Below, one piece after another: positions 1 to 8,554 of a stretch of 64,000 nucleotides of DNA. Made by a program: the position numbers and the translations under genes. The notes beneath the pieces are model-generated. The model ran no database searches, was not told where the DNA came from, and saw nothing but the letters and a program-made list of their open reading frames with translations. Origin of the DNA: Candidatus Geothermarchaeum rappei (GTDB taxonomy: Archaea; Thermoproteota; Nitrososphaeria; Geothermarchaeales; JDFR-13); NCBI GenBank assembly GCA_002011085.2, contig MTMB02000001.1, positions 1,492,446 through 1,556,445 on the forward strand, given 5' to 3'. The stretch's first letter is position 1. Every line of letters begins with the position of its first letter.

Positions 1-7
1 TTGGGGG

Positions 8-32
8 ATATTGAGATTATTTGTCTCAATAT
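8..32. repeat. Inverted repeat (hairpin) at window edge
   Basis: Perfect 9-bp arms, ATATTGAGA and TCTCAATAT, flank a 7-nt loop, followed by an A/T-rich run. It lies just beyond the 3' end of the proteasome beta gene and may be a terminator, or an operator for a gene outside the window. Which one cannot be told from here. Confidence 0.45.
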
Positions 33-110
33 TTAAATGCTTCTACTAACATTGGTTCGCACGCCTTTTTTAAGATTATCTAAACCTGATTATGTGAAGA
101 CTGGTTACAG

Positions 111-797
111 TCAAGTCCTTATATCAGACATATCTTTAAGATATGTATCCTTTTCTTCTCTGGAGAGCTCTCTATAACCCTTCTCGTCAATAATTGCAAT
201 ATTAAAATCATCTCCACTTGCAACGTCTCTTTTCATCGCTGATAATAATGCTTTTGCAGCTAATGGTATTCCTTCATTAACAGACATATCTTCTCGGTAC
301 TCGCTTTCAATTACTCCTATGGCAATTGGAGACCCAGATCCAGATACTGTGTAATTATCTTTTATAAGTGATCCGAATGGGTCCAGTTTGTATATCGAAA
401 AACCATCGAGATCCTTTCCAGCGACGATTAACTCTGTGATCAATGGGAACATTCTATTTCTATACAGTATAAATGATAATAACCTTGCAGCTGCTTTGGC
501 GGATACTTGTTTCCCGTATTTTAGCTCATAGAGATTAACATTGTATTTTAATATATCAATTATAGCTTGGGCATCGGCGACTACGCCGGCAATGGTAACA
601 GCTATGTATGGCCGTATCATAAATATCTTTTTACCTATCTTATGAGCAACAAAATAGCCGGCAGTTACTCGTGTATCTGAGCCTAATACAACTCCGTCTT
701 TACATTTTAATGCAAGGGTCGTAGTACCTGTCTTATAGATATTTTGATCGTCTCCATGCCTCGGCATCCTATTATAAAAATCCATTTTATACACCAT
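111..797 (-). CDS. psmB: 20S proteasome beta subunit
   Basis: Catalytic beta subunit of the archaeal 20S proteasome, an N-terminal threonine hydrolase that forms the two inner rings of the cytoplasmic particle. A 24-residue propeptide ends in Thr-Gly. The mature chain would begin at Thr25 in the TTT-L-A-L context typical of active beta subunits. Asp41 (GSD) and Lys57 (HKIGKK) fall at mature positions 17 and 33, the other two catalytic residues, so the subunit looks active. At 228 aa including the propeptide it is of normal family size. ATG at 797 is the first start, with a second ATG four codons in. A PAC2-family protein with a proteasome-gate tail lies at 4.6-5.4 kb, so part of the degradation machinery is local. 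No alpha subunit is in the window. Confidence 0.95.
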   Translation of the reverse strand: MVYKMDFYNRMPRHGDDQNIYKTGTTTLALKCKDGVVLGSDTRVTAGYFVAHKIGKKIFMIRPYIAVTIAGVVADAQAIIDILKYNVNLYELKYGKQVSAKAAARLLSFILYRNRMFPLITELIVAGKDLDGFSIYKLDPFGSLIKDNYTVSGSGSPIAIGVIESEYREDMSVNEGIPLAAKALLSAMKRDVASGDDFNIAIIDEKGYRELSREEKDTYLKDMSDIRT

Positions 798-1092
798 CGC
801 TAAGAATAAAACTAAATTATTATAACAATAAACTTAAATTTACCCTCTAAGTTATTCTCTACACCTTATATATAAGTCTTAGAAACACCTAGCCAATATA
901 TTATTTAATGTATGGTCTTTTATAAAACTCTCGTCTCTATAGTAATAAAGGATATTTTCCTAAGAGATATTATTTATTAACACCAAGAAAAAATTAATTT
1001 GGAGTGTTGGTTTGATTTATTTACTATATAGCAACGAAGTTTTTTGGGGAATAAAGCTTTAATATTTAATTTAGTGGAAGGTATGGAAAGAT
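798..1092. promoter_or_regulatory. Divergent promoter region, psmB / egsA
   Basis: This 295-nt AT-rich gap lies between divergently transcribed genes and shows no ORF or RNA. A TATA-like run TTTAATATTTAA (1058-1069) is centred about 29 nt before the egsA ATG, the spacing expected for a leaderless archaeal transcript. On the other strand an A/T-rich TATA-like stretch lies roughly 30 nt upstream of the psmB start. I saw no clear operator palindrome. Confidence 0.45.
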
Positions 1093-2163
1093 ATGAGAGG
1101 CGAGAATGAAATTCACAGAATGGATCTTCCTAAGACGGTGATAGTGGGAGAAGGCATATTAAATAGACTCAGCGAGATCTATGGACACATTAGAGAAGGG
1201 ATGGAGAAGATAGTTATTATCACAGGCCCTAATGTCTATAAAATTGTTGGGGAAGAGATAGATCCTAAAATACTTGATATAGATAAGAGGTTTTTCGCCT
1301 ATAGAGCTAGCTGGGAAGAAATCTATAGGATAGAGAAGGAAATAAAGAAACTTATTGATTCGGGAGTTCCTGTAGATATTATCATTGGCATAGGCGGTGG
1401 AAAAGTTATTGATGTTGCGAAAATGATTGCATTCAGGCTTAACAAGAGTTTTGTAAGTATTCCTACCACACCATCCCATGATGGAATAGCGAGTCAATTA
1501 GTGTCAATAAGAGGAGGGGGGAGAGCGTATTCCTATGTCACTAAGCCACCTACTGCAGTTATAGTTGATATTGAGATCATTAAAGATACACCGCATAAAT
1601 TTATAGCAAGCGGGGTGGGAGATGCGATTGCAAAAATAACAGCTGTAAAGGACTGGCAGTTAGCTAGAGACAAAAAAGGAGAATACTATGGAGAATATGC
1701 AGCTAGTTTAGCGCTACTTGGTGCTGAGCTTGTTAAAAGAAACAGTGAGAAAATTGGGTCAAGAGATCCTGAGGCAATTAGAACCTTAGTAGAGGCCTTG
1801 ATTAGTGATGGAGTGGCTGCTGGAATCGCTGGGAGTAGCAGACCGTGTAGCGGCTCTGAGCATTTGTTTAGTCATGCTTTAGACTTATATGGAGAAAAGC
1901 ATGCATTACATGGACAGCAAGTAGGAATAGGCACTATTTTGATGGCATATCTTCATGGCCTAGATCATGAGGAGATAGCTGATACATTAAGAAAGGCAAG
2001 TGCTCCAACTAACTATAAAGAACTAGGAGTTAGAAAGGAAGACGTTATAAAAGCATTTGTAAAGGCTAGGGAAATTCGCCCTGATAGATACACTATCCTG
2101 AATGAGTATAGTATTAATAAAGAAAACGCAGAGAAGATCTGTAGGAAAACGGGTGTCATATAG
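1093..2163 (+). CDS. egsA: sn-glycerol-1-phosphate dehydrogenase
   Basis: Makes sn-glycerol-1-phosphate from dihydroxyacetone phosphate with NAD(P)H, the committed step to the archaeal lipid backbone. The 356-aa protein has the iron-alcohol-dehydrogenase/dehydroquinate-synthase fold. The nucleotide-binding GIGGGKVIDVAK segment is near residue 100, SIPTTPSHDGIAS follows near 120-135, and the metal-site segments SGSEHLFSHALD and ALHGQQVGIG are near 255-280. These are characteristic of EgsA rather than glycerol dehydrogenase. GGGP synthase, which uses the product, is at 28.6-29.4 kb. ATG 1093 is favoured by the TATA spacing. ATG 1120 (MDLPKTVIVG) is an alternative. The UPF0179 gene follows after 2 nt, so the two are probably cotranscribed. 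Confidence 0.95.
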   Translation: MRGENEIHRMDLPKTVIVGEGILNRLSEIYGHIREGMEKIVIITGPNVYKIVGEEIDPKILDIDKRFFAYRASWEEIYRIEKEIKKLIDSGVPVDIIIGIGGGKVIDVAKMIAFRLNKSFVSIPTTPSHDGIASQLVSIRGGGRAYSYVTKPPTAVIVDIEIIKDTPHKFIASGVGDAIAKITAVKDWQLARDKKGEYYGEYAASLALLGAELVKRNSEKIGSRDPEAIRTLVEALISDGVAAGIAGSSRPCSGSEHLFSHALDLYGEKHALHGQQVGIGTILMAYLHGLDHEEIADTLRKASAPTNYKELGVRKEDVIKAFVKAREIRPDRYTILNEYSINKENAEKICRKTGVI

Positions 2164-2165
2164 AG

Positions 2166-2621
2166 ATGGAGAAGGAAAATAACAAAATTGTCTATTTGAT
2201 TGATAAAAATGTATGTGAGGTAGGATTTAGATTTGTCTATCACAACGTAGATGCATGTAAAAAATGTGGCCATAAGGATCTGTGTACTGGAAAACTAGTT
2301 GAGGGAAGAGTATACGAAGTGCTGAATATTCTGAAGACAAAGAAGAAAATTATATGTCCAATAACAGAAAATGAGATGAGTCTTGCTGAGGTGTCATTAG
2401 CAAGTATCCACACTTCACTATCTACTAAAAAAGCGGTTGAAAACATTGTTACTTCTTGGAGTAGCCCGATATGCGAGAACTATAACTGCGAATATAGAGA
2501 AATATGTTTTCCTAAGGGACTTATAAAAGGAGATAAAGTTAGGGTTAAAAAAGTAGAGGAAAAAATATCTTGTCCACTAAAGTACAACCTTACTCATGTG
2601 ACTGTTCAACCTCTTCTGTAA
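2166..2621 (+). CDS. UPF0179 family protein
   Basis: Conserved archaeal protein of unknown function, 151 aa. An early CKKCGHKDLC cluster and later cysteines (CPITE, CENYNCEYREIC, CPL) give the repeated Cys pairs typical of UPF0179 and suggest a metal or Fe-S site (inference). It starts 2 nt after egsA and is likely in the same operon. Its last 32 nt overlap the 3' end of the convergent FKBP gene, an unusually deep tail-to-tail overlap in which both proteins use the same DNA. Confidence 0.75.
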   Translation: MEKENNKIVYLIDKNVCEVGFRFVYHNVDACKKCGHKDLCTGKLVEGRVYEVLNILKTKKKIICPITENEMSLAEVSLASIHTSLSTKKAVENIVTSWSSPICENYNCEYREICFPKGLIKGDKVRVKKVEEKISCPLKYNLTHVTVQPLL

Positions 2622-3375
2622 CAGCCTCGGTTGCCTCTTCCTCCACTTTCTTTACAGCTTCATCGACAAATCGTATCCTCCTGATCTCCTCTATGTATTT
2701 GAGGATGCTATCGGCTATGGGCTTCTTCGATAGATGGAGATTGGGATTGTTTAAAGCCTTGTCACCTAGCTCTATTAAAATGGTCTGATCTTTCTTCTTG
2801 ATAGATAGTTTCACATTTTCTAGGAAGTTGGGGTCTATGTGTTTTATTAACTCACGTATTTTTTCATCAAGTTTACTCAGCACTTTTACAATCTTGACTT
2901 TATATAATAAATATTTGCCAGCTAAGGGTGGATTGAAATCCAACATCACTCTTCCACTTACTACTGCTCGAACTATCGCAGGCTTACCATCGACTTCGAG
3001 CACGACTCCGGGTGCAATGTCACCTTTAACACCGGTTTCACGTAGTTTTCTGATCGTGGTTGTCCTAATTTTTTTACTATCTCGTATACCAAATCCTTTT
3101 TCTGGAGGAACTTCAACTTCATATTCCTCGTCTTCTTTTTTACCAACGAGAGAGTCTTCAACGCCCTTCAGAAGCCATTCCTCTCCGACTATGACGAGGG
3201 TAGGGCCATATCTAGCTTTAGGATCGTATATGTTGAATTCTTTTGCAATATCTTCACTTGTTGTATCAAAAACTTCATTTGTCTCCTTAACGTAGCCGGT
3301 GTACTCGACTAATACAAAGTCTCCTTCTTTAATGATAGGCTTCTCTTTCTTTTCTTTTGCAGGCATGTTCTCCAT
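2590..3375 (-). CDS. FKBP-type peptidyl-prolyl isomerase, long archaeal form
   Basis: Cytoplasmic prolyl isomerase/chaperone of 261 aa, matching the long archaeal FKBP class. The N-terminal domain begins with GDFVLVEYTGYV and contains DTTSE, then GPTLVIVGEEWLLKGVEDSLVGKK and VPPEKGFGIRD, with the insert-in-flap region following. A basic/acidic helical extension makes up the C-terminal third, rich in Glu/Val and ending in EVEQSHE. It has no signal peptide. The start is ATG 3375, with GAGGGG just upstream. ATG 3366 is possible. The 3' end overlaps the convergent UPF0179 gene by 32 nt. Confidence 0.9.
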   Translation of the reverse strand: MENMPAKEKKEKPIIKEGDFVLVEYTGYVKETNEVFDTTSEDIAKEFNIYDPKARYGPTLVIVGEEWLLKGVEDSLVGKKEDEEYEVEVPPEKGFGIRDSKKIRTTTIRKLRETGVKGDIAPGVVLEVDGKPAIVRAVVSGRVMLDFNPPLAGKYLLYKVKIVKVLSKLDEKIRELIKHIDPNFLENVKLSIKKKDQTILIELGDKALNNPNLHLSKKPIADSILKYIEEIRRIRFVDEAVKKVEEEATEAVTEEVEQSHE

Positions 3376-3489
3376 CCCCTCTGCCTCCTAAACCATATTG
3401 TATATTTCATGTAAATAAAGTGTCATATATCTTTAGATTAAGACCTTAGATTTAAACCCTTATTAAAATTATGCTTCATACCTTTTTTG

Positions 3490-4041
3490 TCACACCATGT
3501 CAAGCACATTATTTTTCTTATGAGGTTTGTCAGTTTTTGATAGATCTATAATTCTTTGTAGCAAATTGGCCTCTATTAGATAATTTGCAACGCTTTCTTG
3601 AACCAGTTCTTTCCAATTACCATTTAATAGGACACGTCTTCTGAATTCTTCACCAGAGTAGATTTTTCTTTTATAGAGTGGAATAGGAGAGACCTTATAT
3701 CCTGCTTCCTTGAATAGCCTTTTGGTCAGGGGATCATTACTATAAACCACGTGAAACTCAGGAACCAAGGTTTTTACAAGTGAAACCCACGTAGTATGGA
3801 CTTCAGTATCTGGAATTGGAACAACGTAATAATTTTCTCGTGGAATACCTGCTTCATCAAGACCAAGAAAAATCATTTTTAATCGCTCACCAGCTGTAAA
3901 GGGATTCTTCAGTGTATGAGAAACAAGAGCGCTACCAATTCCAATAATAAAATTATTATGCTTCTCATATACGTGTTTGATGCCGTGTAGATGTCCCTTA
4001 TGGAATGGTTGGAATCGGCCTATAATGAGGGCAATCTCCAT
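3490..4041 (-). CDS. nadM: Nicotinamide-nucleotide adenylyltransferase (archaeal NadM)
   Basis: Transfers AMP from ATP to nicotinamide mononucleotide to make NAD+. The nucleotidyltransferase signature GRFQPFHKGH is at residues 8-17. The second signature region SGEEFRRR, equivalent to ISxTxxR, follows near 130. At 183 aa it is slightly longer than the usual roughly 170 aa because of a Lys/Asn-rich tail. The start is ATG 4041, preceded by AGGTGA. It appears to be transcribed alone. Confidence 0.93.
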   Translation of the reverse strand: MEIALIIGRFQPFHKGHLHGIKHVYEKHNNFIIGIGSALVSHTLKNPFTAGERLKMIFLGLDEAGIPRENYYVVPIPDTEVHTTWVSLVKTLVPEFHVVYSNDPLTKRLFKEAGYKVSPIPLYKRKIYSGEEFRRRVLLNGNWKELVQESVANYLIEANLLQRIIDLSKTDKPHKKNNVLDMV

Positions 4042-4165
4042 GAATATTCACCTACCGTCGAAAACTAAATGACCCCACCAAAATATAATAAATTTGTATA
4101 TAATTTACATAATAATTGCTTCAAATCTCTTTTACAACATAAAACTACTATGAATATACTGGTGA

Positions 4166-4564
4166 TTAGGGACTCTGGAGAATTGCTAGACGTATAAGAA
4201 TTACGTCTTTTCTTACTGATATCCTATTGATCTTCTTAGCTGGTTTAGGGAGGTGTATTTTTGCTTTATAACGTTTGATTGGCATAGCTGAGATTCCCTC
4301 ATGAAACAACGTGGGGGAGATATCCCTCCTGAGCATACATTCCACTAGAAGATGATACTCATCTAGAAGAGAGATCTTCAACGTGTTTACGTCCAGTAAT
4401 GGCGTGTCCATCATAATAACAAGCTCGTTTGTGGACTCGTCTTCATCAATACATATGAGAGGCTCTAAAATACCTTTTGAGAAATCGTCTTGAGGTAGGC
4501 CTCCATATCTGAATTCTTTTATCCATATATCTTCCTTGTAGTAAAATATAGAGTCGTCACTCAT
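4166..4564 (-). CDS. Hsp20/alpha-crystallin-like small protein
   Basis: A 132-aa protein whose central and C-terminal parts read as consecutive beta strands (EPLICIDEDESTNELVIMMD, LKISLLDEYHLLVEC, YKAKIHLP, ISVRKDVILIRLAI). This fits the alpha-crystallin/Hsp20-like sandwich. The classical C-terminal I-x-I tail is not seen, so it may be a divergent Hsp20-like domain protein rather than a true oligomeric chaperone. It is downstream of the PAC2 gene on the same strand with a 21-nt gap, so the two are probably an operon. ATG 4564 follows an AGGGTGA ribosome-binding sequence. Confidence 0.5.
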   Translation of the reverse strand: MSDDSIFYYKEDIWIKEFRYGGLPQDDFSKGILEPLICIDEDESTNELVIMMDTPLLDVNTLKISLLDEYHLLVECMLRRDISPTLFHEGISAMPIKRYKAKIHLPKPAKKINRISVRKDVILIRLAILQSP

Positions 4565-4585
4565 GTCAAATCACCCTGATGATTT

Positions 4586-5362
4586 TTACATATATATCGA
4601 AGACATGGGTTTGGTCCCTGTGGGAGATGGTTGTTGAGACGACATTTGCGTCTGAATTTGCTTCATCATTGAACGGGCCAGTAACTTAATCTGAGAAGCC
4701 TTTTCTTCTAATGCAGTTACATCTATGGTAATATCAAGCATTGTAGACAAATGTGATAGATATACTATTGAGGCGTCTATATCAGGAAAATAGGGGAAGC
4801 TGTCAATAAGGTGGATTATTATAGGAATGTTTTTCTTTGAAAATGCTTGAATTATTGTTGCATATACACCATATAATCCTCCCGTAAAGCTTTTTATGCT
4901 CGCAACGTATTTTTTAACTCCTTTATGTGAAATGGATTCTATATTATGCCCTCCTATGAAGACTCTCAGCATATTTCTATCCGTTATTTCCTGTCGTTTC
5001 ATATAGGGAAGTCCAATTCCACCCAGTATCATTGAAGGACGCACACGTTCATAGAGTTCATATATAGAGAGAGCAATAAAACGCCATATAATATTATCGA
5101 GAGGAATTTCACTGAAATAAACCATTATCTTGTTATCTGCATAAATCCTAATGGGCGGAAGACTTTTACCATTTACAAAAGCGATAAAAGGAGGGGCCCA
5201 TTCTGCATCGATATATCCAATGTATTTTAGCTTTAACTCAGAAATTATATGGCCTCCAGCGATGTGCGAGATGAGGCCAGTGTCAGGCAGTGATACAAGT
5301 AGTGGTAGATTTAACTGCCTATATTTTTCCAGCTCATCCTCATTAATTAACCAAGATATCAT
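4586..5362 (-). CDS. PAC2-family protein, proteasome assembly chaperone-like, C-terminal HbYX-type motif
   Basis: A 258-aa protein of the PAC2 fold (archaeal PbaA/PbaB family). Recognisable segments are LPLLVSLPDTGLISHIAGGHI near the N-terminus, a central GGIGLPY segment, and GGLYGVYATIIQAF followed by a helical region. Family members assist or bind the 20S proteasome. After a Gln/Ser/Pro-rich linker the protein ends in Ser-Ile-Tyr-Met. The last three residues match the hydrophobic-Tyr-any pattern by which activators dock in the alpha ring and open the gate. I infer that it binds the proteasome whose beta subunit is encoded at 111-797. ATG 5362 is chosen because GGAGGCG lies 8 nt upstream. 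A TTG at 5377 would be inside the ribosome-binding site. Confidence 0.8.
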   Translation of the reverse strand: MISWLINEDELEKYRQLNLPLLVSLPDTGLISHIAGGHIISELKLKYIGYIDAEWAPPFIAFVNGKSLPPIRIYADNKIMVYFSEIPLDNIIWRFIALSIYELYERVRPSMILGGIGLPYMKRQEITDRNMLRVFIGGHNIESISHKGVKKYVASIKSFTGGLYGVYATIIQAFSKKNIPIIIHLIDSFPYFPDIDASIVYLSHLSTMLDITIDVTALEEKASQIKLLARSMMKQIQTQMSSQQPSPTGTKPMSSIYM

Positions 5363-5451
5363 GGATTTCGCCTCCAAAACATGATATATTTATTTCTATG
5401 GAAATAATTCTTTTTCACGGTTAAAGACAAAAAGCTGTTTGGGAGATTGAA

Positions 5452-6789
5452 ATGTTAGAGACCTTATCCACTAGACTAAGGAATGCAATCGAAAAACTAA
5501 CTAAAAAATCATATATTGATGAAAAAGCTGTTAAAGAGGTTATTAAAGAAATTCAGAAAGGCCTCATTATGTCCGATGTTAATATAAAGATTGTTTTTGA
5601 CCTTAGCAAGAAGATCGAAGAAAGAGCGCTAAAAGAAGAGCCTCCACCAGGGCTTTCTGTAAAAGAGCACGTTATTAGGATAATCTACGAAGAACTGACG
5701 AGGTTTTTGGGAGAGAAGACTCCCGAGATAAAGCCACGTAAAGGAAGAGTTACAAAGATATTGTTGGTTGGTATACAAGGGTCTGGTAAAACTACTACAG
5801 CTGCTAAATTGGCCAAATATTTCAAGGAACAGGGTTATAAGGTAGGAATGTTTAGCACGGACACCTACAGACCAGCGGGGAGGGAACAACTTAAACAGCT
5901 AGCAGATAAAATAGAAGTCGAATTCTTTGATTACAACAGCAAAGATCCTATAAAGATAGCTAAAAAGGGATTAGAATATTTTGACAAAAAAGTTGATGTG
6001 TTGATTATAGATACTGCTGGAAGACATAAAGAAGAGAAGAGTCTACTAAAAGAAATGAGGGAATTAGAGAAGATAGTAAAGCCCGATTACATCTTTTTAG
6101 TCATAGATGCGTCACTAGGTCAACAAGCATATAATCAAGCTAAGGCTTTTCATGAGGCTACTCCAATAGGAGGAATAATTATTACTAAATTGGATGGAAC
6201 TGCTAAGGGAGGAGGAGCGTTATCTGCCGCTGCAGCAACAGGAGCTAAGATATATTTTATAGGTGTTGGTGAGAAGATAGATGATCTAGAGTTTTATGAC
6301 CCGCCAGCGTTTGTGGGTAGGCTGCTAGGCATGGGTGATCTTAAGACTCTTCTTAGGAAGATAGAAAGCATTCGCATGAGTCAAGAGAGGATGGAGAAAT
6401 TAAAGAAGATGGCCAAAGGGAAGTTTACATTAATGGATATGATTGAGCAATTTGAAAGCGTATCTAAAATGGGAGGTTTATATAAGATATTAAGCATGAT
6501 GCCTGGGCTGGGTACAAAGGTTCCTAAAGAAATGATAGAAGATGTTGAAAAGAAGATTAAAAAATGGAAATATGCTGTGGATTCAATGACTGATGAGGAG
6601 AGAATTGACCCTAATATAATTAAAAGAACCCGTCTCCAGAGAATAAGTCGTGGCTCTGGAGTAGATGAAAGTGTGATAAAGGAAATGATAAAACAATATA
6701 ACATGCTTAGAAAAATGCTGAAGTCAGGAAGAAGAAAAAGGTTACTTAAGATGTTTGGGAAAGGCCTGGATTTGTCCGATATAAGATAG
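5452..6789 (+). CDS. srp54: Signal recognition particle 54 kDa protein (SRP54)
   Basis: GTPase subunit of the signal recognition particle. It binds 7S RNA and signal sequences and docks with FtsY. An N domain (residues 1-90) precedes the G domain. The P-loop GIQGSGKTT is at 107-115, followed by DTYRPAGREQLKQLA, DTAGRH and TKLDG. The methionine-rich M domain follows from about residue 310, with the helical GSG-containing RNA-binding segment near 400. At 445 aa it has normal length. The start ATG is preceded by GGGAGA and an upstream A/T-rich TATA-like region. The order SRP54, Pus10, L21e, RpoF, DUF655 is a widely conserved archaeal arrangement. Confidence 0.97.
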   Translation: MLETLSTRLRNAIEKLTKKSYIDEKAVKEVIKEIQKGLIMSDVNIKIVFDLSKKIEERALKEEPPPGLSVKEHVIRIIYEELTRFLGEKTPEIKPRKGRVTKILLVGIQGSGKTTTAAKLAKYFKEQGYKVGMFSTDTYRPAGREQLKQLADKIEVEFFDYNSKDPIKIAKKGLEYFDKKVDVLIIDTAGRHKEEKSLLKEMRELEKIVKPDYIFLVIDASLGQQAYNQAKAFHEATPIGGIIITKLDGTAKGGGALSAAAATGAKIYFIGVGEKIDDLEFYDPPAFVGRLLGMGDLKTLLRKIESIRMSQERMEKLKKMAKGKFTLMDMIEQFESVSKMGGLYKILSMMPGLGTKVPKEMIEDVEKKIKKWKYAVDSMTDEERIDPNIIKRTRLQRISRGSGVDESVIKEMIKQYNMLRKMLKSGRRKRLLKMFGKGLDLSDIR

Positions 6790-6812
6790 CCATTATTAAT
6801 GAGTGAGATATT

Positions 6813-7757
6813 ATGAGTAAGATACTTAGTATTGCTAAGAAAATAATGTCTAATCACTATTTGTGCGATAATTGCTTAGGTAGAATGTTTGGAGGGCTTT
6901 CACGGGGGCTTTCTAACGATAAGAGAGGTAGGGCAATTAGAGAAACAGTTAAAATGGATATTCATCTGCAACTACTAGAGGGAAAACGAGTGTCTAGGAA
7001 ACTATTGAAAAGCCTTATATCTTTGTACAACGAGATGGAAATGAAGAGTATTCTTGAAGAACGAGGTGTTAAAATAGCTGCTACAGTCACCGAGTCTAGC
7101 TGTGAGATATGCTGTGGACTGTTCAATAGACTAGATGATATCATGACAGAGATACTTCCACATATACTTGAATATGAATTCACGAGATATGTTGTAGGGG
7201 TGACGTCTCTACCTGAATACGAAGAAAGGGAAGAAAGAATAAAGATGAAATACGGCCTCTGGTTTTCCGAAAGTATAAGAAGCGAGTTATCAAGAGAGCT
7301 AGGTAAAAAACTGGATATGAAGCTTAGATCTGTAAATAGAACAGTAGAATATGATCCGTCTTCTCCTGAGGCAACAATTATTATTGATATCACGAACAAA
7401 ACTGTCGAAATAGAAACAAGACCTATCCAAATTTACTTTGAACTCTATAGAGAGAAAAATAGGTCTCTATTTGCTAAAAACTGTAAATCCTGTGGAGGAA
7501 GGGGCTGCGAAACATGTGGTTTTACTGGGAAGGAAGCCGGGAATAGTTTAGAATATGTACTTGGGAAAGCTATGCTTATGGAGACCGGAGGAAAAAGATG
7601 GAGATTCAGCATTAAATATCTTGATAGAGAAAGAGATGAAATAGAGGCATATCTAAAGATAATTGGACCTAAGAAGAGAAACATCAATATTAATAATTTT
7701 ATTAAAACATTAGATATCGAGGGATTCACTATAGTTAGCGCAAGGATAGAGAAATGA
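6813..7757 (+). CDS. Pus10-like THUMP/zinc protein lacking the pseudouridine-synthase catalytic region
   Basis: The N-terminal half matches archaeal Pus10, the tRNA pseudouridine-54/55 synthase: the CDNCLGRMFGGL zinc motif near 20-30, a second CEICCGLF cluster near 95, the THUMP region, and CKSCGGRGCETCGFTGK near 220-240. Family enzymes then carry a GREDxDVR-type motif with the catalytic Asp and a further catalytic part, for a total near 390 aa. Here the corresponding stretch reads YLDRERDEIEAYLKIIGPKKR, with no DVR. The protein stops at 314 aa, and only 88 nt remain before L21e, so no frameshifted remainder fits. Its position between srp54 and rpl21e is that of true Pus10, so it is probably the orthologue reduced to an RNA-binding protein (inference). 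Confidence 0.75.
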   Translation: MSKILSIAKKIMSNHYLCDNCLGRMFGGLSRGLSNDKRGRAIRETVKMDIHLQLLEGKRVSRKLLKSLISLYNEMEMKSILEERGVKIAATVTESSCEICCGLFNRLDDIMTEILPHILEYEFTRYVVGVTSLPEYEEREERIKMKYGLWFSESIRSELSRELGKKLDMKLRSVNRTVEYDPSSPEATIIIDITNKTVEIETRPIQIYFELYREKNRSLFAKNCKSCGGRGCETCGFTGKEAGNSLEYVLGKAMLMETGGKRWRFSIKYLDRERDEIEAYLKIIGPKKRNININNFIKTLDIEGFTIVSARIEK

Positions 7758-7791
7758 AAAATATCTAACTAGGGAATTTTTAGAGGTAATT

Positions 7792-7836
7792 TTTATATAT
7801 ATTAAAGCCTTAAACCTTATAGAGTTGTAGGAGGGG
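7792..7836 (+). promoter_or_regulatory. Promoter and strong Shine-Dalgarno for rpl21e
   Basis: TTTATATATA (7792-7801) is a TATA box that would start transcription near 7825. GGAGGGG (7830-7836) is a strong ribosome-binding site 9 nt before the ATG at 7846. The L21e-RpoF-DUF655 genes therefore likely have their own promoter, separate from srp54. Confidence 0.55.
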
Positions 7837-7845
7837 ATTTGTGGA

Positions 7846-8145
7846 ATGCCTCATTCACATGGGTTCAGAAGTAGGACACGTAAATTGCTAACAAAGAAAG
7901 AGAATAAGGGCTTTAGTGATCAGTTGCTAACGTTAGAGAAAATGGAGCCAGGAGATAAGGTAGTGATAATTTTGAATCCGACGTATCATAAGGGCATGCC
8001 TCATAAAAGGTATCATGGAAAAGTAGCTGTTATAAAAAAGAGAAGGGGTAGGGCTTTTGAAGTAGAAGTAAGTAAAGGAAGAAAGAAGGTGTTGTTGGTA
8101 GTTCCTCCTGAGCATTTAAGACCATTTCAGATGAAGGGTGAGTAG
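7846..8145 (+). CDS. rpl21e: Ribosomal protein L21e
   Basis: Large-subunit ribosomal protein found in archaea and eukaryotes. The 99-aa basic protein starts MPHSHGFRSRTRKLL and carries the SH3-like core with GDKVVIILNPTYHKGMPHKRYHGK and the PPEHLRP segment near the C-terminus, all typical of L21e. It overlaps the RpoF start by 8 nt, which indicates translational coupling. Confidence 0.97.
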   Translation: MPHSHGFRSRTRKLLTKKENKGFSDQLLTLEKMEPGDKVVIILNPTYHKGMPHKRYHGKVAVIKKRRGRAFEVEVSKGRKKVLLVVPPEHLRPFQMKGE

Positions 8146-8476
8146 GGTGCCAAAAAAGATAATTGAGAAAGAAGCAATCTCTATTCCTGAATTGAAGAAT
8201 GCTATTAAAGACCTAAAGAAATTAGATGAGGAGGAGCTAAATACAATTCAACGCAAGATGGTAGAATACGTCGAGAAATTTTCAAAAATACCTCCTGGTA
8301 AGGCAAAGAAGCTTAAGAAGAGGTTAATGAAAGAACTAGAGCTGGATGAGGAAAAGGCTGTTCAAATCATAAATATAATGCCGAAGACCCCTGAGGAGGT
8401 AAAAGAGATATTCTACGAGAAAGTTATCCTAGGTGATTTAGCCAATAAGATTTTGGAGATAATTTGGAAGGAATAA
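8138..8476 (+). CDS. rpoF: RNA polymerase subunit F (Rpo4/Rpb4)
   Basis: Rpo4 subunit, which with Rpo7 forms the stalk of archaeal RNA polymerase. The 112-aa acidic/helical protein has ISIPELKNAIKDL, VEYVEKFSKIPPGKAKKL and the HRDC-like C-terminal helices (EEKAVQIINIMPKTPEEVKEIF) of the family. Its place after L21e is conserved in archaea. The start is GTG 8138 or GTG 8147. Either lies at the end of the L21e gene. The partner Rpo7 is not in the window. Confidence 0.93.
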   Translation: MSRVPKKIIEKEAISIPELKNAIKDLKKLDEEELNTIQRKMVEYVEKFSKIPPGKAKKLKKRLMKELELDEEKAVQIINIMPKTPEEVKEIFYEKVILGDLANKILEIIWKE

Positions 8477-8554
8477 AAACGCCTGAATTTTATATAAACA
8501 ATAGATAAATTCTATAGATGTCGTAATTATATTTTAGTGAAGGAGATTAGGCAA

